Origin: Mycobacterium sp.
Lineage (GTDB): Bacteria > Actinomycetota > Actinomycetes > Mycobacteriales > Mycobacteriaceae
Direction of reading: 5' to 3'
Assembly: GCF_025965855.1 (NCBI RefSeq)
Contig: NZ_JAOPWB010000183.1
Coordinates: forward strand, 1 to 42,107
DNA length: 42,107 bases
Both the position numbers and the translations under genes were made by a program. The notes beneath the pieces were generated by a model. The model worked only from the letters and a program-made list of their open reading frames with translations, did not search any database and had not been told where the DNA came from. Every line of letters begins with the position of its first letter. Position 1 is the first letter of the stretch. Below, piece by piece: positions 24,743-33,942 of the stretch.

Positions 24743-24768
24743 GGACGGGTATCCCTTCAGCTCAGTGG

Positions 24769-25446
24769 CTAACTCAGTAGGTCCGCCAACTGCTTTGCGG
24801 CCCTGAGGGCCGAGTCCTTGCCGCGCATCACCACGTCTTCTCGGTGGGAGATGAGGTTGATGCATGTTGGCGGGGACGGCGCCCGGCGGCGGACCGCCAC
24901 GGCCAGGCCATAGGTATTCGGTTCGATCTCCCCGTACGTCATCACCCAGCCGCGTTCGCGGGCGCGGGCGACCAGGTCTCGTTCGCCGGGGCGCGGCGGC
25001 ATGCTCGCGAGCAAGGCGATCCCGGCCGCGCCGCGGTCAAGCGGGTAGCGGCTGCCCTCGTGAAAGGAGAGTTGGTAGGCGACATGGCTGGGCACGATCA
25101 CCGCGATCGCGACCTGTTGGTCGCCCTCGGCGATGAGCAACGACACGGTGGCGCCGAGCTCGTCGGCAAGCGCGCGCAGTGTCGGAAGGCTCAGTTGGCG
25201 CACGTTGCGGTCGAACGACGCGCCAAGCACGGCGAGGCCGGATGCGGGGCGGTAGCGCCCGTCTTCTCCTTTGGCCACCAACCGGAATTGGGCCAACGTG
25301 GAAAGCAATCGATAGGCGATGGTGCGATGCACGCCGACTTGGTCGGCGAGATGTTGCACGGTCAGTCCGTTCGGGGAGTCGGCCACCATTTGCAGCGCGG
25401 TGAGGCCCCTGGCCAGCGTCTGAGAGCCCGCCCCAGATGCCGTCAT
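24769..25446 (-). CDS. IclR-family transcriptional regulator
   Basis: A 225-residue IclR regulator. The N-terminal winged helix reads LARGLTALQMVADSPNGLTVQHLADQVGVHRTIAYRLLSTLAQFRLV, followed by the effector-binding domain from about residue 75 (LGASFDRNVRQLSLPTLRALADELGATVSLLI). It is divergent from the eight-gene catabolic operon and a perfect palindrome lies in the gap. In E. coli the mhp genes for 3-phenylpropionate are also controlled by an IclR protein (MhpR), so an Mhp-like operon under an IclR regulator is consistent. A TTG at 25476 is an alternative start. Confidence 0.9.
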   Translation of the reverse strand: MTASGAGSQTLARGLTALQMVADSPNGLTVQHLADQVGVHRTIAYRLLSTLAQFRLVAKGEDGRYRPASGLAVLGASFDRNVRQLSLPTLRALADELGATVSLLIAEGDQQVAIAVIVPSHVAYQLSFHEGSRYPLDRGAAGIALLASMPPRPGERDLVARARERGWVMTYGEIEPNTYGLAVAVRRRAPSPPTCINLISHREDVVMRGKDSALRAAKQLADLLS

Positions 25447-25489
25447 GGCCTTGACAGACCTAAACGCGAGAGCCAAGCTCTATATATAA

Positions 25490-25505
25490 CGCACATTAGT
25501 GTGCG
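25490..25505. promoter_or_regulatory. Perfect palindrome, candidate IclR operator
   Basis: CGCACA-TTAG-TGTGCG lies in the 147-base gap between the divergent IclR gene and the hydrolase operon. A TATATATAAC sequence directly to its left could be a -10 region on either strand. The size and symmetry suit an IclR-type site; binding is not proven. Confidence 0.65.
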
Positions 25506-25593
25506 ATATTAGCACGGGGTCATATCCAAAGACGAGATCGTAAGTCAAAAACGAGAAGCAAGATTCTTACCGTCTGGAGGCCGCAGAGGAACC

Positions 25594-26457
25594 GTGGCGG
25601 AGTTCGAGAGCATCTGGAGCGATCTCCAGGGCGTTGCGTTTGAGCAGGGCTACCTCGAGGCGGCGGGAGTGCGGACTCGCTACCTGCGCGCCGGCGATCC
25701 CGGCAAGCCGGTGCTGGTGCTGTTGCACGGATCGGGCGGCCACGCCGAGGCCTACGTCCGCAACTTGGCCGCGCACGGGGAGCATTTCTGGACCTGGTCG
25801 ATCGACATGCTGGGCCACGGCTACACCGAGAAGCCGGGGCACCCGCTGGAGGTTCGCCATTATGTCGAGCACTTGATGGCCGTGCTGCGCACCATTGGCG
25901 TTGATCGCGCCTGCCTCAGCGGCGAATCGTTGGGGGGCTGGGTGGCCGCACGCGCCGCCGTCGACCATCCCGACGTGGTCGACCGACTGGTCCTCAACAC
26001 CGCCGGCGGCTCCCAGGCCGATCCGGTGGTGATGCAGCGGATCATCACGCTGTCGATGGCGGCGGCCGAGAACCCGACCTGGGAAATGGTCCAAGCGCGG
26101 ATCAAATGGTTGATGGCAGACAAGTCCAGGGATTACGACGACCTGGTCGCCAGCCGCCAACGGGTTTACCGGCAACAGGGATTCGTCGATGCCATGCGCG
26201 ACATCATGGCGTTGCAGGATACGGAGATTCGGGCGCGCAACCTTCTCGGGCCGGACGAATACGGCGCCATCGCCGCCCCGACGCTGGTGCTGTGGACGAG
26301 TGACGACCCGACTGCCGACGTGACCGAGGGCCGCCGGATCGCGTCGATGATTCCCAACGCGCGCTTCGAGGTGATGCCGGGCTGCGGTCACTGGCCGCAG
26401 TACGAGGACGCCAAGACCTTCAATCGCCTGCATCTCGATTTCCTGCTGGGCCGGTGA
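25594..26457 (+). CDS. Alpha/beta hydrolase, MhpC/HsaD-like C-C bond hydrolase
   Basis: A 287-residue alpha/beta hydrolase resembling the hydrolases that split meta-cleavage products. Motifs: oxyanion [26 protein letters not shown], nucleophile in [10 protein letters not shown], acid in [10 protein letters not shown] and histidine in GCGHWPQYE. The GTG at 25594 follows AGAGGAA. It opens the operon and overlaps the next gene by the TGATG junction. Placed beside an MhpA-like hydroxylase and an MhpB-like dioxygenase, it most likely cleaves the ring-fission product; the exact acid released is unknown. Confidence 0.88.
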   Translation: MAEFESIWSDLQGVAFEQGYLEAAGVRTRYLRAGDPGKPVLVLLHGSGGHAEAYVRNLAAHGEHFWTWSIDMLGHGYTEKPGHPLEVRHYVEHLMAVLRTIGVDRACLSGESLGGWVAARAAVDHPDVVDRLVLNTAGGSQADPVVMQRIITLSMAAAENPTWEMVQARIKWLMADKSRDYDDLVASRQRVYRQQGFVDAMRDIMALQDTEIRARNLLGPDEYGAIAAPTLVLWTSDDPTADVTEGRRIASMIPNARFEVMPGCGHWPQYEDAKTFNRLHLDFLLGR

Positions 26458-28166
26458 TGGGCGGCGACGGGCAGCACCTGGATTTCGACGTAGTAGTCGT
26501 CGGCGCGGGCCCGGTCGGGTTGACTTTGGCCAATATCCTTGGGCTGCGGGGTGTTCGGACGCTGGTGGTCGACGAGCGCGACAGCCTCATCGACTATCCC
26601 CGCGGGGTCGGCCTTGACGACGAGGCGTTGCGCACTTTTCAGTCGATCGGGCTGGTCGACCGGATTTTGCCCCACACCGTGCCCAATCAGATCTTGCGTT
26701 TCGTCGACGCCAAGCGTCGCGTGCTTGCCGAAATGGCCCCGCCGGATGCGCGTTTCGGCTGGCCTAAGCGCAATGGCTTCGTCCAGCCCCTCGTCGACGC
26801 CGAATTGCTGCGCGGTCTGGACAGGTTCTCCCACGTCGAGGTGCGGTGGAACCGCCCGATGACCTCGTGCGCGCAGGCCGACGACACGGTGACGGTCGAA
26901 TGCGAAGGCGACACCTCCACGGTGTGCGCGCGCTACGTCGTCGGATGCGACGGCGGGCGCAGCATGACCCGTCAGATGATGGGGGTGTCCTTCGACGGGA
27001 CGACGTCATCGACGCGGTGGCTGGTGGTTGACGTCGCCAACGATCCCCTGGGCCACCCGAACAGCGAGGTCGGTGCCGATCCGGAACGCCCGTACGCCTC
27101 GATCTCGATCGCGCACGGAATTCGCCGGTTCGAGTTCATGATTCACGCCGACGAGACCGACGAGCAGGCCGAGGATCCGGCGTTTCTGACGCGGATGCTG
27201 GCGCGGATGGTGCCGCACCCCGACCGGGTCGACGTTATCCGGCGGCGGGTCTACACCCACCACTCGCGGATCGCCGGCGCGTTCCGCAGTGGCCGGCTGC
27301 TGCTGGCCGGAGACGCGGCCCACCTGATGCCGGTATGGCAGGGACAGGGGTACAACAGCGGCATCCGGGACGCGGCCAACCTGGGCTGGAAGCTCGCGGC
27401 GGTGGTGACCGGGCGGGCAGGCGACCGGTTGTTGGACACCTACGACATCGAGCGGCGCAAGCACGCCCGGGCGATGATCGACCTTTCCACCATGGTCGGC
27501 CGGGTGATCTCACCGACCGACCGCAGGATTGCCACCGCGCGCGACCTCCTCGTGCGGTCGGCGTCGATTGTGCCCTCGCTCAAGCGATATGTGCTGGAAA
27601 TGCGATTCAAGCCGATGCCGCGCTACGAGCAGGGCGCCGTCGTGCACACGGCGGGCCCCAAGAAACCGGGCCGCGCTGACTCGCCGGTGGGCACGCTGTT
27701 CATCCAGCCCCGGGTCGATACCCGCACCGAGTGCGACGTGCTGTTGGACGACGTGCTGGGCGATTGGTTCGCCGTGCTGTGCTGGAACAACAACCCGCGG
27801 AAAATCCTCGGCGACGAGGCGTTCGCCAGCTGGAAAGCCCTGGGCGCGCGCTTTATTGCGCTGCGGCCCGTGACGCAGCTGCACTGGGCCGGCCACGACG
27901 ATCCCGACGTGGTGGTCGTCGGTGATCGCGGGGGCGACGTCAAATCCTGGTTCGACGCCCATCAGGAATCGGTGCTGTTCTTGCGGCCCGATCGCTGCGT
28001 CGCGGGCGCCTGCATCGCTCAGCTCGCGCCGGAGCTGAGCGCCTCGCTGCTCGACGCCCTCACCCTCACGCCGGGAGGGGGTGATCTTCAAAGTGGCACT
28101 GGCTCTGTGCTGTATGTCGCACAGCCCGCTCCTGAATCTTCCGGGGCCGTCGCGGGACCTGCTTGA
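26457..28166 (+). CDS. FAD-dependent aromatic hydroxylase (MhpA-like)
   Basis: A 569-residue flavoprotein monooxygenase of the PHBH/MhpA group, which hydroxylates a phenol ring with NAD(P)H and O2. Motifs: FAD fingerprint [20 protein letters not shown] near residues 9-28, [13 protein letters not shown] (DG motif) and the GD motif [36 protein letters not shown]-terminal thioredoxin-like domain follows after residue 400, as in MhpA. ATG 26457 overlaps the hydrolase TGA. It would convert a monophenol into the catechol cleaved by the next enzyme. Confidence 0.92.
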   Translation: MGGDGQHLDFDVVVVGAGPVGLTLANILGLRGVRTLVVDERDSLIDYPRGVGLDDEALRTFQSIGLVDRILPHTVPNQILRFVDAKRRVLAEMAPPDARFGWPKRNGFVQPLVDAELLRGLDRFSHVEVRWNRPMTSCAQADDTVTVECEGDTSTVCARYVVGCDGGRSMTRQMMGVSFDGTTSSTRWLVVDVANDPLGHPNSEVGADPERPYASISIAHGIRRFEFMIHADETDEQAEDPAFLTRMLARMVPHPDRVDVIRRRVYTHHSRIAGAFRSGRLLLAGDAAHLMPVWQGQGYNSGIRDAANLGWKLAAVVTGRAGDRLLDTYDIERRKHARAMIDLSTMVGRVISPTDRRIATARDLLVRSASIVPSLKRYVLEMRFKPMPRYEQGAVVHTAGPKKPGRADSPVGTLFIQPRVDTRTECDVLLDDVLGDWFAVLCWNNNPRKILGDEAFASWKALGARFIALRPVTQLHWAGHDDPDVVVVGDRGGDVKSWFDAHQESVLFLRPDRCVAGACIAQLAPELSASLLDALTLTPGGGDLQSGTGSVLYVAQPAPESSGAVAGPA

Positions 28167-29031
28167 CGACATCGAAGGCGCCATCGCGCGGGCACGTGAC
28201 TTCGTCGAAGATTACGGCCCGGAACTCGTCGTCACCTTCTCACCGGACCATTACAACGGGTTCTTCTACAAGGTGATGCCGCCGTTCTGCATCGGCATGC
28301 GCGCCAACGGTGTTGGCGATTACGGCACCCACGCCGGCCCGCTCGACGTCCCCGAGGACCTCGCGGCCGACTGCGCGAAAGCCATCCTTGGCGCCGGCGT
28401 CGACGTCGCGGTGTCGGCCGGCATGGACGTCGACCACGGCACCGTGCAGCCGCTGGAGAAGCTCTTCGGCAAGGCCACCTCGCGGCCGGTGATACCCATC
28501 TTCGTCAACGCGATCGGCGTGCCGCTGGGACCGTTGCACCGTTGCCGCGCGTTGGGTTCCGCCGTCGGCGGCTATCTGGCCGGACTGGACAAGCGGGTCC
28601 TGGTGATAGGCTCCGGTGGGCTCTCCCACAGCCCGCCGGTGCCGACGTTGGCGACCGCACCCCCGGCGGTGCTGGAGCGGATCGTGGACGGCCGGCCGAT
28701 GACGTCCGACCAGCGGCAAGCGCGGCAGGCGGCCGTGATCGACGCGGCCAAGAACTTCGCCGACGGACAAAGCGAGCTGCAACCCCTCAACCCGGCGTGG
28801 GACCACCGATTCCTCGAAATCATCGACGACGGAAAGCTGGCCGACCTCGATCAGTGGTCCAACTCGTTCGTCACTTACGAGGGCGGCAGCTCGGCGCACG
28901 AAATCAGGACTTGGGTCGCAGCTTTCGCGGCGCTGGAAACCGCGGGGCCATACCAGACCGCGGTGCGCTACTACAAACCGGCCGCCGAGTTGATCGCCGG
29001 CTTCGCCATCCGAACGGCAGTGACGAAATGA
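28093..29031 (+). CDS. mhpB: MhpB-type extradiol dioxygenase (LigB superfamily)
   Basis: A 312-residue type III extradiol dioxygenase very close to E. coli MhpB (2,3-dihydroxyphenylpropionate 1,2-dioxygenase) along its whole length: CMSHSPLL at the N-terminus, [21 protein letters not shown], the metal and acid-base histidines in [12 protein letters not shown] and [23 protein letters not shown] and [16 protein letters not shown] 28093 matches the family start; GTG 28081 lies too close to the GGAGG site. It overlaps the end of the hydroxylase gene. It opens the catechol ring made by the preceding enzyme using Fe(II). The natural side chain on the ring is not known. Confidence 0.92.
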   Translation: MALALCCMSHSPLLNLPGPSRDLLDDIEGAIARARDFVEDYGPELVVTFSPDHYNGFFYKVMPPFCIGMRANGVGDYGTHAGPLDVPEDLAADCAKAILGAGVDVAVSAGMDVDHGTVQPLEKLFGKATSRPVIPIFVNAIGVPLGPLHRCRALGSAVGGYLAGLDKRVLVIGSGGLSHSPPVPTLATAPPAVLERIVDGRPMTSDQRQARQAAVIDAAKNFADGQSELQPLNPAWDHRFLEIIDDGKLADLDQWSNSFVTYEGGSSAHEIRTWVAAFAALETAGPYQTAVRYYKPAAELIAGFAIRTAVTK

Positions 29032-30776
29032 CCACTGGCGCTCTTGAGCTAGGCGGCTTCGATCACGTCGTCGACGTGCTCATCGTCGGGTCCGGTGGTG
29101 GCGGTATGGCAGCAGCCCTGACGGCCCAGGCCTCCGGACTTGACGCGTTGGTGGTGGAAAAGTCCTCCTATTTCGGTGGTTCCACGGCCCTCTCGGGTGG
29201 CGGCATCTGGGTACCCGGGGCGCCCGCGCAACGCCGGGAGGGCTACACCCCCGCACCCGAGGGTGTCGTCGAATACCTGCTGAAGATCACCGACGGCTTG
29301 GTCAGCGAGGCACGGATACGGCAGTACGTCCAGTCCGCGCCGCAAATGCTCGAATTCCTCGAAAAACTCTCGGGGTGGCTCGAGTTCGTCTGGAAGCCCG
29401 GCTATGCCGACTACTACCCGGAGCTGCCCGGTGGCTCCGAACTCGGCAGCACGATCAATGTGCCGCCCATCGACCTGCGGAAGTTGGGCGATGACGAGCA
29501 GAGGTTGCTCAAGCCCCTGGCCCTTGCCCCGAAGGGAATCTGGCTGGGACCCAAGGAGCTTCGGACGTTCTACCGGATCCGGCAGTCATGGGCCGGCAAA
29601 GGCGTGCTGCTCAAACTGATCTCGCGGATGGTCAGGGCCAGGGTGTTCGGCGAGCGGATGGCGGCGATCGGACAGTCACTGGCGGCACGGCTCAGACTTG
29701 CCATGACCGAACGCGGCATCCCGCTATGGCTGGACTCGCCGATGGCGGAGTTGCTCACCGACTTGGACGGATCCGTGACGGGTGCGGTGGTGGAACGAGA
29801 CGGCAGCAAGCAGCGGATCGGTGCGCGCCTGGGCGTCATCCTGGCGTCCGGGGGCTTCGACCACGACCTCGCCTGGCGCAAGGAGCAGCTGCCCGTGGTC
29901 GACCAGGACTGGAGCTTCGGCAATTCTGCCGCGAAGGGCGACGGCATTCGCGCGGGCCAAAAGGTCGGTGCCGCAACGGACTTACTCGATGAGGCCTGGT
30001 GGTTCCCGGCGATCCAGTGGCCGGACGGCCGCATGCAATTCATGCTCAACGAACGGATGATGCCGGCTCAATTCATCGTCAACGGCGACGGCAAGCGCTT
30101 CATCAACGAGGCGGCCCCCTACATGGATTTCGGTCACGCCATGATCGACGGACAGAAGTCCGGGGTTACCCATATCCCGTGCTGGCTCATCACCGATCAC
30201 AGGTCTTGGAATCGCTATGTCGTGGCCGGGCACCTGCCGATACCGAAGATCCCGGGCGCGCCGGTCCCCACCGGTCGCAAGGTCCCGCCGGCCTGGCTGG
30301 AATCGGGTGTGGTCAAGGCGGCGATGAATTGGGACGAAATGGCCGGCAAGATCGGCGTTCCGGCAGGCCAGCTTTCAGAAACCGCCGGTCGTTTCAACGA
30401 ACTCGCGCGCAAGGGTCACGACGACGATTTCAACCGCGGGGACAGCGTGTACGACAACTATTACGGCGATCCGACTCTGCCGAACCCCAACCTGTATCCG
30501 CTGGGCGAGCCGCCGTACTACGCGTTCCGCATCGTCCTCGGCGACCTCGGCACCTCGGGTGGCCTGTGCACCGACGAATACGCCCGGGTGCTTCGGCCCG
30601 ACGACACCGTGGTGCGCGGACTGTACGCGGTGGGCAACAACGCCGCCGCAGTCATGGGCCGCAGCTATGCCGGCGCCGGGGCGACCATCGGCCCCGCCAT
30701 GACGTTCGGCTTTGTCGCGGCGAAACATCTTGCGGCCCAAGCTGCCGACCGAACCCTTAACTCTCATGGGAGGTAG
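29028..30776 (+). CDS. 3-ketosteroid-delta1-dehydrogenase-like flavoprotein (KstD family)
   Basis: A 582-residue flavoprotein. The FAD motif is [18 protein letters not shown] (17-34), then [23 protein letters not shown], highly typical of KstD. The tail has [30 protein letters not shown] and [15 protein letters not shown], with Y547 and G551 at the positions of KstD1 Tyr487 and Gly491. ATG 29028 overlaps the MhpB stop as ATGA. It would desaturate a cyclic ketone, and with a second desaturation could drive a six-membered ring to a phenol. Coupling to an MhpA/MhpB pair in one operon suggests it supplies the phenol. Steroid specificity is not implied. Confidence 0.9.
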   Translation: MTTGALELGGFDHVVDVLIVGSGGGGMAAALTAQASGLDALVVEKSSYFGGSTALSGGGIWVPGAPAQRREGYTPAPEGVVEYLLKITDGLVSEARIRQYVQSAPQMLEFLEKLSGWLEFVWKPGYADYYPELPGGSELGSTINVPPIDLRKLGDDEQRLLKPLALAPKGIWLGPKELRTFYRIRQSWAGKGVLLKLISRMVRARVFGERMAAIGQSLAARLRLAMTERGIPLWLDSPMAELLTDLDGSVTGAVVERDGSKQRIGARLGVILASGGFDHDLAWRKEQLPVVDQDWSFGNSAAKGDGIRAGQKVGAATDLLDEAWWFPAIQWPDGRMQFMLNERMMPAQFIVNGDGKRFINEAAPYMDFGHAMIDGQKSGVTHIPCWLITDHRSWNRYVVAGHLPIPKIPGAPVPTGRKVPPAWLESGVVKAAMNWDEMAGKIGVPAGQLSETAGRFNELARKGHDDDFNRGDSVYDNYYGDPTLPNPNLYPLGEPPYYAFRIVLGDLGTSGGLCTDEYARVLRPDDTVVRGLYAVGNNAAAVMGRSYAGAGATIGPAMTFGFVAAKHLAAQAADRTLNSHGR

Positions 30777-30779
30777 TAA

Positions 30780-32090
30780 ATGAAAATCTCGCTGTTCTAC
30801 GAGTTCGCCCTGCCGCGGCCCTGGGTGCCCGATGACGAACGGGTCTTGCTGCAGGAATGCCTCGATGAGGTGGAGGCCGCGGACAAGGCCGGGTTCTCCA
30901 CCGTCTGGCTCACCGAGCACCACTTCCTCGAGGAGTACTGTCACTCCACCGCGCCGGAGATATTCCTGGCGGCGGCCAGCCAGCGGACCAAGAACATCAG
31001 GCTGGGATTCGGCATCATGCACCTCCCGCCGGCCGTCAATCACCCCGCGCGGGTGGCCGAACGCATCGCCACGCTGGACCTGCTGTCCAACGGGCGGGTC
31101 GAGTTCGGCACCGGCGAATCCTCTTCCGTCGGGGAACTCGGCGGATTCAACATCGATCCCGCCGACAAGCGCGCACAATGGGAAGAGGCCCTCGAGGTCG
31201 CGATCCGATGCATGATCGAGGAGCCGTTCACCGGCTTCGAAGGCCGGCACGTCCAGATGCCGGCCCGCAACGTCATTCCCAAGCCGATGCAGAAACCGCA
31301 CCCACCGGTCTGGGTCGCCTGCACGCGGCCGGCCAGCGTGCAAATGGCCGCCCAAAAGGCCATTGGCGCCTTGAGTTTCGCCTACACCGGCCCCGGGCCG
31401 CTCACCGAGCGGGTCAACGGCTACTACAAGGAATTCGAGGAGAACGGCGTCCCGATCACACCGCAGATCAACCCGAACATCCTGGCCATCGGAGGTGACC
31501 TGTCGATGATGGTCGCCAAGACCGACGAACAGGCGCTCGAACGTCTCGGGCAGGGCGGCGGATTCTTCTCGTTCGGGATCATGCACTACTACATGACCGG
31601 TGTGCACACCCCGGGGCGGACCGGGGTCTGGACACGGTATCTCGAAGAGGTCGAGAAGGACCCGACGCTGGCCTACGGCCCCGGGCGCGGCGCCATCGGG
31701 TCTCCGGCCACGGTGCGCGAGTTCCTGCGCGGCTACGAAGACAGCGGCGTCGACGAGATCATCCTGCTGCTCAACCCGCGCAGCCACGAGGGCACCATGG
31801 AGTCCATCGAGCGCATGGGCAAGGAGGTGCTGCCCGAGTTCATCGAGCGTGACGAGAAGGCGGTGGCCGACAAGGCCAAGCGACTCGCGCCGATCATCGA
31901 GAGGGTCGAGTCGCGTCGGCCCGAGTCGACCGCACCGCAGTTCGACGAAAACTACGCCTTCGGTGGCTTGCCCACCGGCCGCGACAAGTTCACCGCCAGC
32001 GAGATCCCCGAAGCCATGGCGGAGATCAACGAGGGCCGCGTTCAGGCGGCGCAGCGCCTCAAGGAACAGCAGCGGGCAAAGGAGCAATAG
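30780..32090 (+). CDS. Luciferase-like flavin monooxygenase
   Basis: A 436-residue bacterial-luciferase family protein. The N-terminus KISLFYEFALPRPW and the WLTEHHFLEEYCHSTAP motif are typical of the FMN-dependent LLM monooxygenases; RLGFGIMHLPPAVNHPARVAERIATLDLLSNGRVEFGTGES forms the flavin site. The last 80 residues are a charged extension. GGGAGG lies seven bases before the ATG and the gene begins three bases after the KstD stop. Enzymes of this type hydroxylate or perform Baeyer-Villiger oxidations with reduced flavin from a separate reductase; no reductase is encoded here. Confidence 0.88.
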   Translation: MKISLFYEFALPRPWVPDDERVLLQECLDEVEAADKAGFSTVWLTEHHFLEEYCHSTAPEIFLAAASQRTKNIRLGFGIMHLPPAVNHPARVAERIATLDLLSNGRVEFGTGESSSVGELGGFNIDPADKRAQWEEALEVAIRCMIEEPFTGFEGRHVQMPARNVIPKPMQKPHPPVWVACTRPASVQMAAQKAIGALSFAYTGPGPLTERVNGYYKEFEENGVPITPQINPNILAIGGDLSMMVAKTDEQALERLGQGGGFFSFGIMHYYMTGVHTPGRTGVWTRYLEEVEKDPTLAYGPGRGAIGSPATVREFLRGYEDSGVDEIILLLNPRSHEGTMESIERMGKEVLPEFIERDEKAVADKAKRLAPIIERVESRRPESTAPQFDENYAFGGLPTGRDKFTASEIPEAMAEINEGRVQAAQRLKEQQRAKEQ

Positions 32091-32118
32091 GGCGCGAGCG
32101 ATGAAAGCAGGTTGAGCC

Positions 32119-32949
32119 TTGGGAGGGATCGACGATCTGTGGCGCTACGACGGCCGCCGTGCGGTGGTGACCGGATGTGCGTCGGGCATCGGCGAACACG
32201 TGGTGCGCCAGCTCACCGAGCTCGGGGCCGAGGTCGTCGGGCTGGACAAACGCCGGCCGGCGATCAAGCTCAACGAGTTTCATGATGTCGACCTGTCCGA
32301 CCAGGGGTCGATCGATCACGCGGTAGCGTGCATCGACGGCCGGGTCGATGCCCTTTTCAATGTCGCCGGCGTCTCTTCCGGGATCGGCAACCCGCCTCTT
32401 GTCGTCACCGTCAACTTCCTGGGCCTCCGGCACGTCACCGAGGCGCTCGTCCCGAAGATGGCCGCGGGATCGTCGATCGCGAGCGTTTCGTCGCTCGCGG
32501 CGGCCGGATATCGGGAACATCTCCGGTCAGTGGCGCCGCTGCTGAACACCGCGACGATGCAGGAGGGTATCGATTGGTGCCACCGCCATCCCGATGCGCT
32601 GGCCGGTGGCGGCTACCAATTGTCCAAGGAAGCGATCATCCTGTACTCCATGCGTAGCGCTGCGGCCCTTGGTGCCCGCGGAATCCGGATCAACTGCACC
32701 GGTCCTGGAGTCACCGAAACGCCGATCCTCGATCAGTTGCGGACCGCGTATGGGCAGGGGTTTCTCGACGACATACCCAAGCCGCTGGGACGGGCTGCCG
32801 AATCCGCCGAACAGGCATCGGTCTTGCTCTTCTTGAATAGCCGGGCGGCCAGCTATATTTCGGGCCAGGTCGTGTGGGTCGACGGTGGAAACGTCGGCGC
32901 CGCCATTGCTCGTGAACTCGAGGAAGGGCGGCCTTCGTGGCTAGCGTGA
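32119..32949 (+). CDS. Short-chain dehydrogenase/reductase (3-alpha-HSD-like)
   Basis: A 276-residue classical SDR. The cofactor motif is VVTGCASGIGEHVV, with DLSD and FNVAGVS (the NAG variant), the catalytic serine in SIASVSSLAAAGY and the YxxxK in GGYQLSKEAIILYS; the C-terminus has VVWVDGGNVG. The long insert between the serine and tyrosine is a feature of the 3-alpha-hydroxysteroid/coniferyl-alcohol type dehydrogenases. The TTG start at 32119 is the best fit. It would interconvert an alcohol and a ring ketone, possibly making the ketone used by the KstD-like enzyme. Confidence 0.87.
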   Translation: MGGIDDLWRYDGRRAVVTGCASGIGEHVVRQLTELGAEVVGLDKRRPAIKLNEFHDVDLSDQGSIDHAVACIDGRVDALFNVAGVSSGIGNPPLVVTVNFLGLRHVTEALVPKMAAGSSIASVSSLAAAGYREHLRSVAPLLNTATMQEGIDWCHRHPDALAGGGYQLSKEAIILYSMRSAAALGARGIRINCTGPGVTETPILDQLRTAYGQGFLDDIPKPLGRAAESAEQASVLLFLNSRAASYISGQVVWVDGGNVGAAIARELEEGRPSWLA

Positions 32950-33929
32950 CCGACTTCCGGCGGGCCGCCCGCGACGTCTCCAACTGGGGACGGTGGGGAA
33001 GCGATGACGAGCTGGGGACCCTGAACTTCATCACCGCGGAGAAGGTTGCGCAAGCCGCAGGCCTGGTCCGGCACGGCAAGGTCTTTTCGCTCGGTGTGGA
33101 CTTCGGCGCGTCGGGTCCGCAGGGCGCCTTCGAGTTTCGGCACAACCCCGTGCATGTCATGACGGTGGACGGCGGCGATGTCAACACGCTCGCCAGATAC
33201 GGGTCCGACTGGGCGCGCAACCCCCTGGCCCAGCAGCTAAGCGGGTATTTGACCGCCGACAATCCGTTCCGCTTCAACGACGACATGATCATCATGCCGT
33301 TGCAGGCGGCCAGCCAGTGGGACGCCCTGTCGCACGTCTACTACGACGATCAGCTCTATAACGGCTTCCCGGCGGATTCCGTGACCAGCATGGGGGCCTA
33401 CCACTGCGGGATTGACAAGGTCGACGGCAAAGGCATCACGTCGCGCGGGGTGCTGCTGGACCTCGTTCGCCATCGCGGCGCGGAGGTCTTCCTCGAAGCC
33501 GGAAACCCAATCACACCTGAAGAACTGGATGATGTCGTTCGCGCGCAGGGGGTGAGCGTCGGCCGGGGCGACATCGTGTTGATCCGGACCGGCTGGTGGA
33601 CAAGGTTCCTGGCGACCGGCAACAAGATGGAAGGCTACTCCGGGCTGGACTGGCGCTGCGCCTCGTGGCTGCACGATCACGAGATCGCGGCGGTCGCGGC
33701 CGACAATCTCCAGGTCGAAGATCTGGTATCCGGCGTCGAGGGGATCACCTTCCCCCTGCATCTGCTTTGCCTACGTGACATGGGGCTGATGTTCGGCGAG
33801 TACTGGGACCTCACCGCGCTGGCGGACGACTGCGCCGCCGACGGCGTGTACGAGTTCCAGCTCGTCGCGCCACCCCTGAGAGTCGTTGGCGCCGTGGGCT
33901 CCCCGGTCAATCCGATCGCGATCAAGTAG
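32937..33929 (+). CDS. Cyclase-family (kynurenine formamidase-like) hydrolase
   Basis: A 330-residue protein of the cyclase family (PF04199), metal-dependent hydrolases that open amide or ring bonds. It shows NWGRWGSDDELGTLNFI at the N-terminus, a hallmark of the long actinobacterial subgroup. The metal motif, usually HxGTHxDxxxH, appears as a variant QAASQWDALSHVYYD, keeping Asp and the last His. Other segments: GITSRGVLLDLVRHRG and GDIVLIRTGWW. GTG 32937 overlaps the SDR gene by 13 bases. In the operon it may hydrolyse a cyclic or lactone product after oxygen insertion; this is inference. Confidence 0.85.
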   Translation: MASVTDFRRAARDVSNWGRWGSDDELGTLNFITAEKVAQAAGLVRHGKVFSLGVDFGASGPQGAFEFRHNPVHVMTVDGGDVNTLARYGSDWARNPLAQQLSGYLTADNPFRFNDDMIIMPLQAASQWDALSHVYYDDQLYNGFPADSVTSMGAYHCGIDKVDGKGITSRGVLLDLVRHRGAEVFLEAGNPITPEELDDVVRAQGVSVGRGDIVLIRTGWWTRFLATGNKMEGYSGLDWRCASWLHDHEIAAVAADNLQVEDLVSGVEGITFPLHLLCLRDMGLMFGEYWDLTALADDCAADGVYEFQLVAPPLRVVGAVGSPVNPIAIK

Positions 33930-33942
33930 AGAAGACGGGCGA

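Noticed and set aside
30375..32087. Minus-strand open frame of 570 codons antisense to the luciferase-type gene
   Set aside because: No domain or start signal; the plus-strand gene is well supported.
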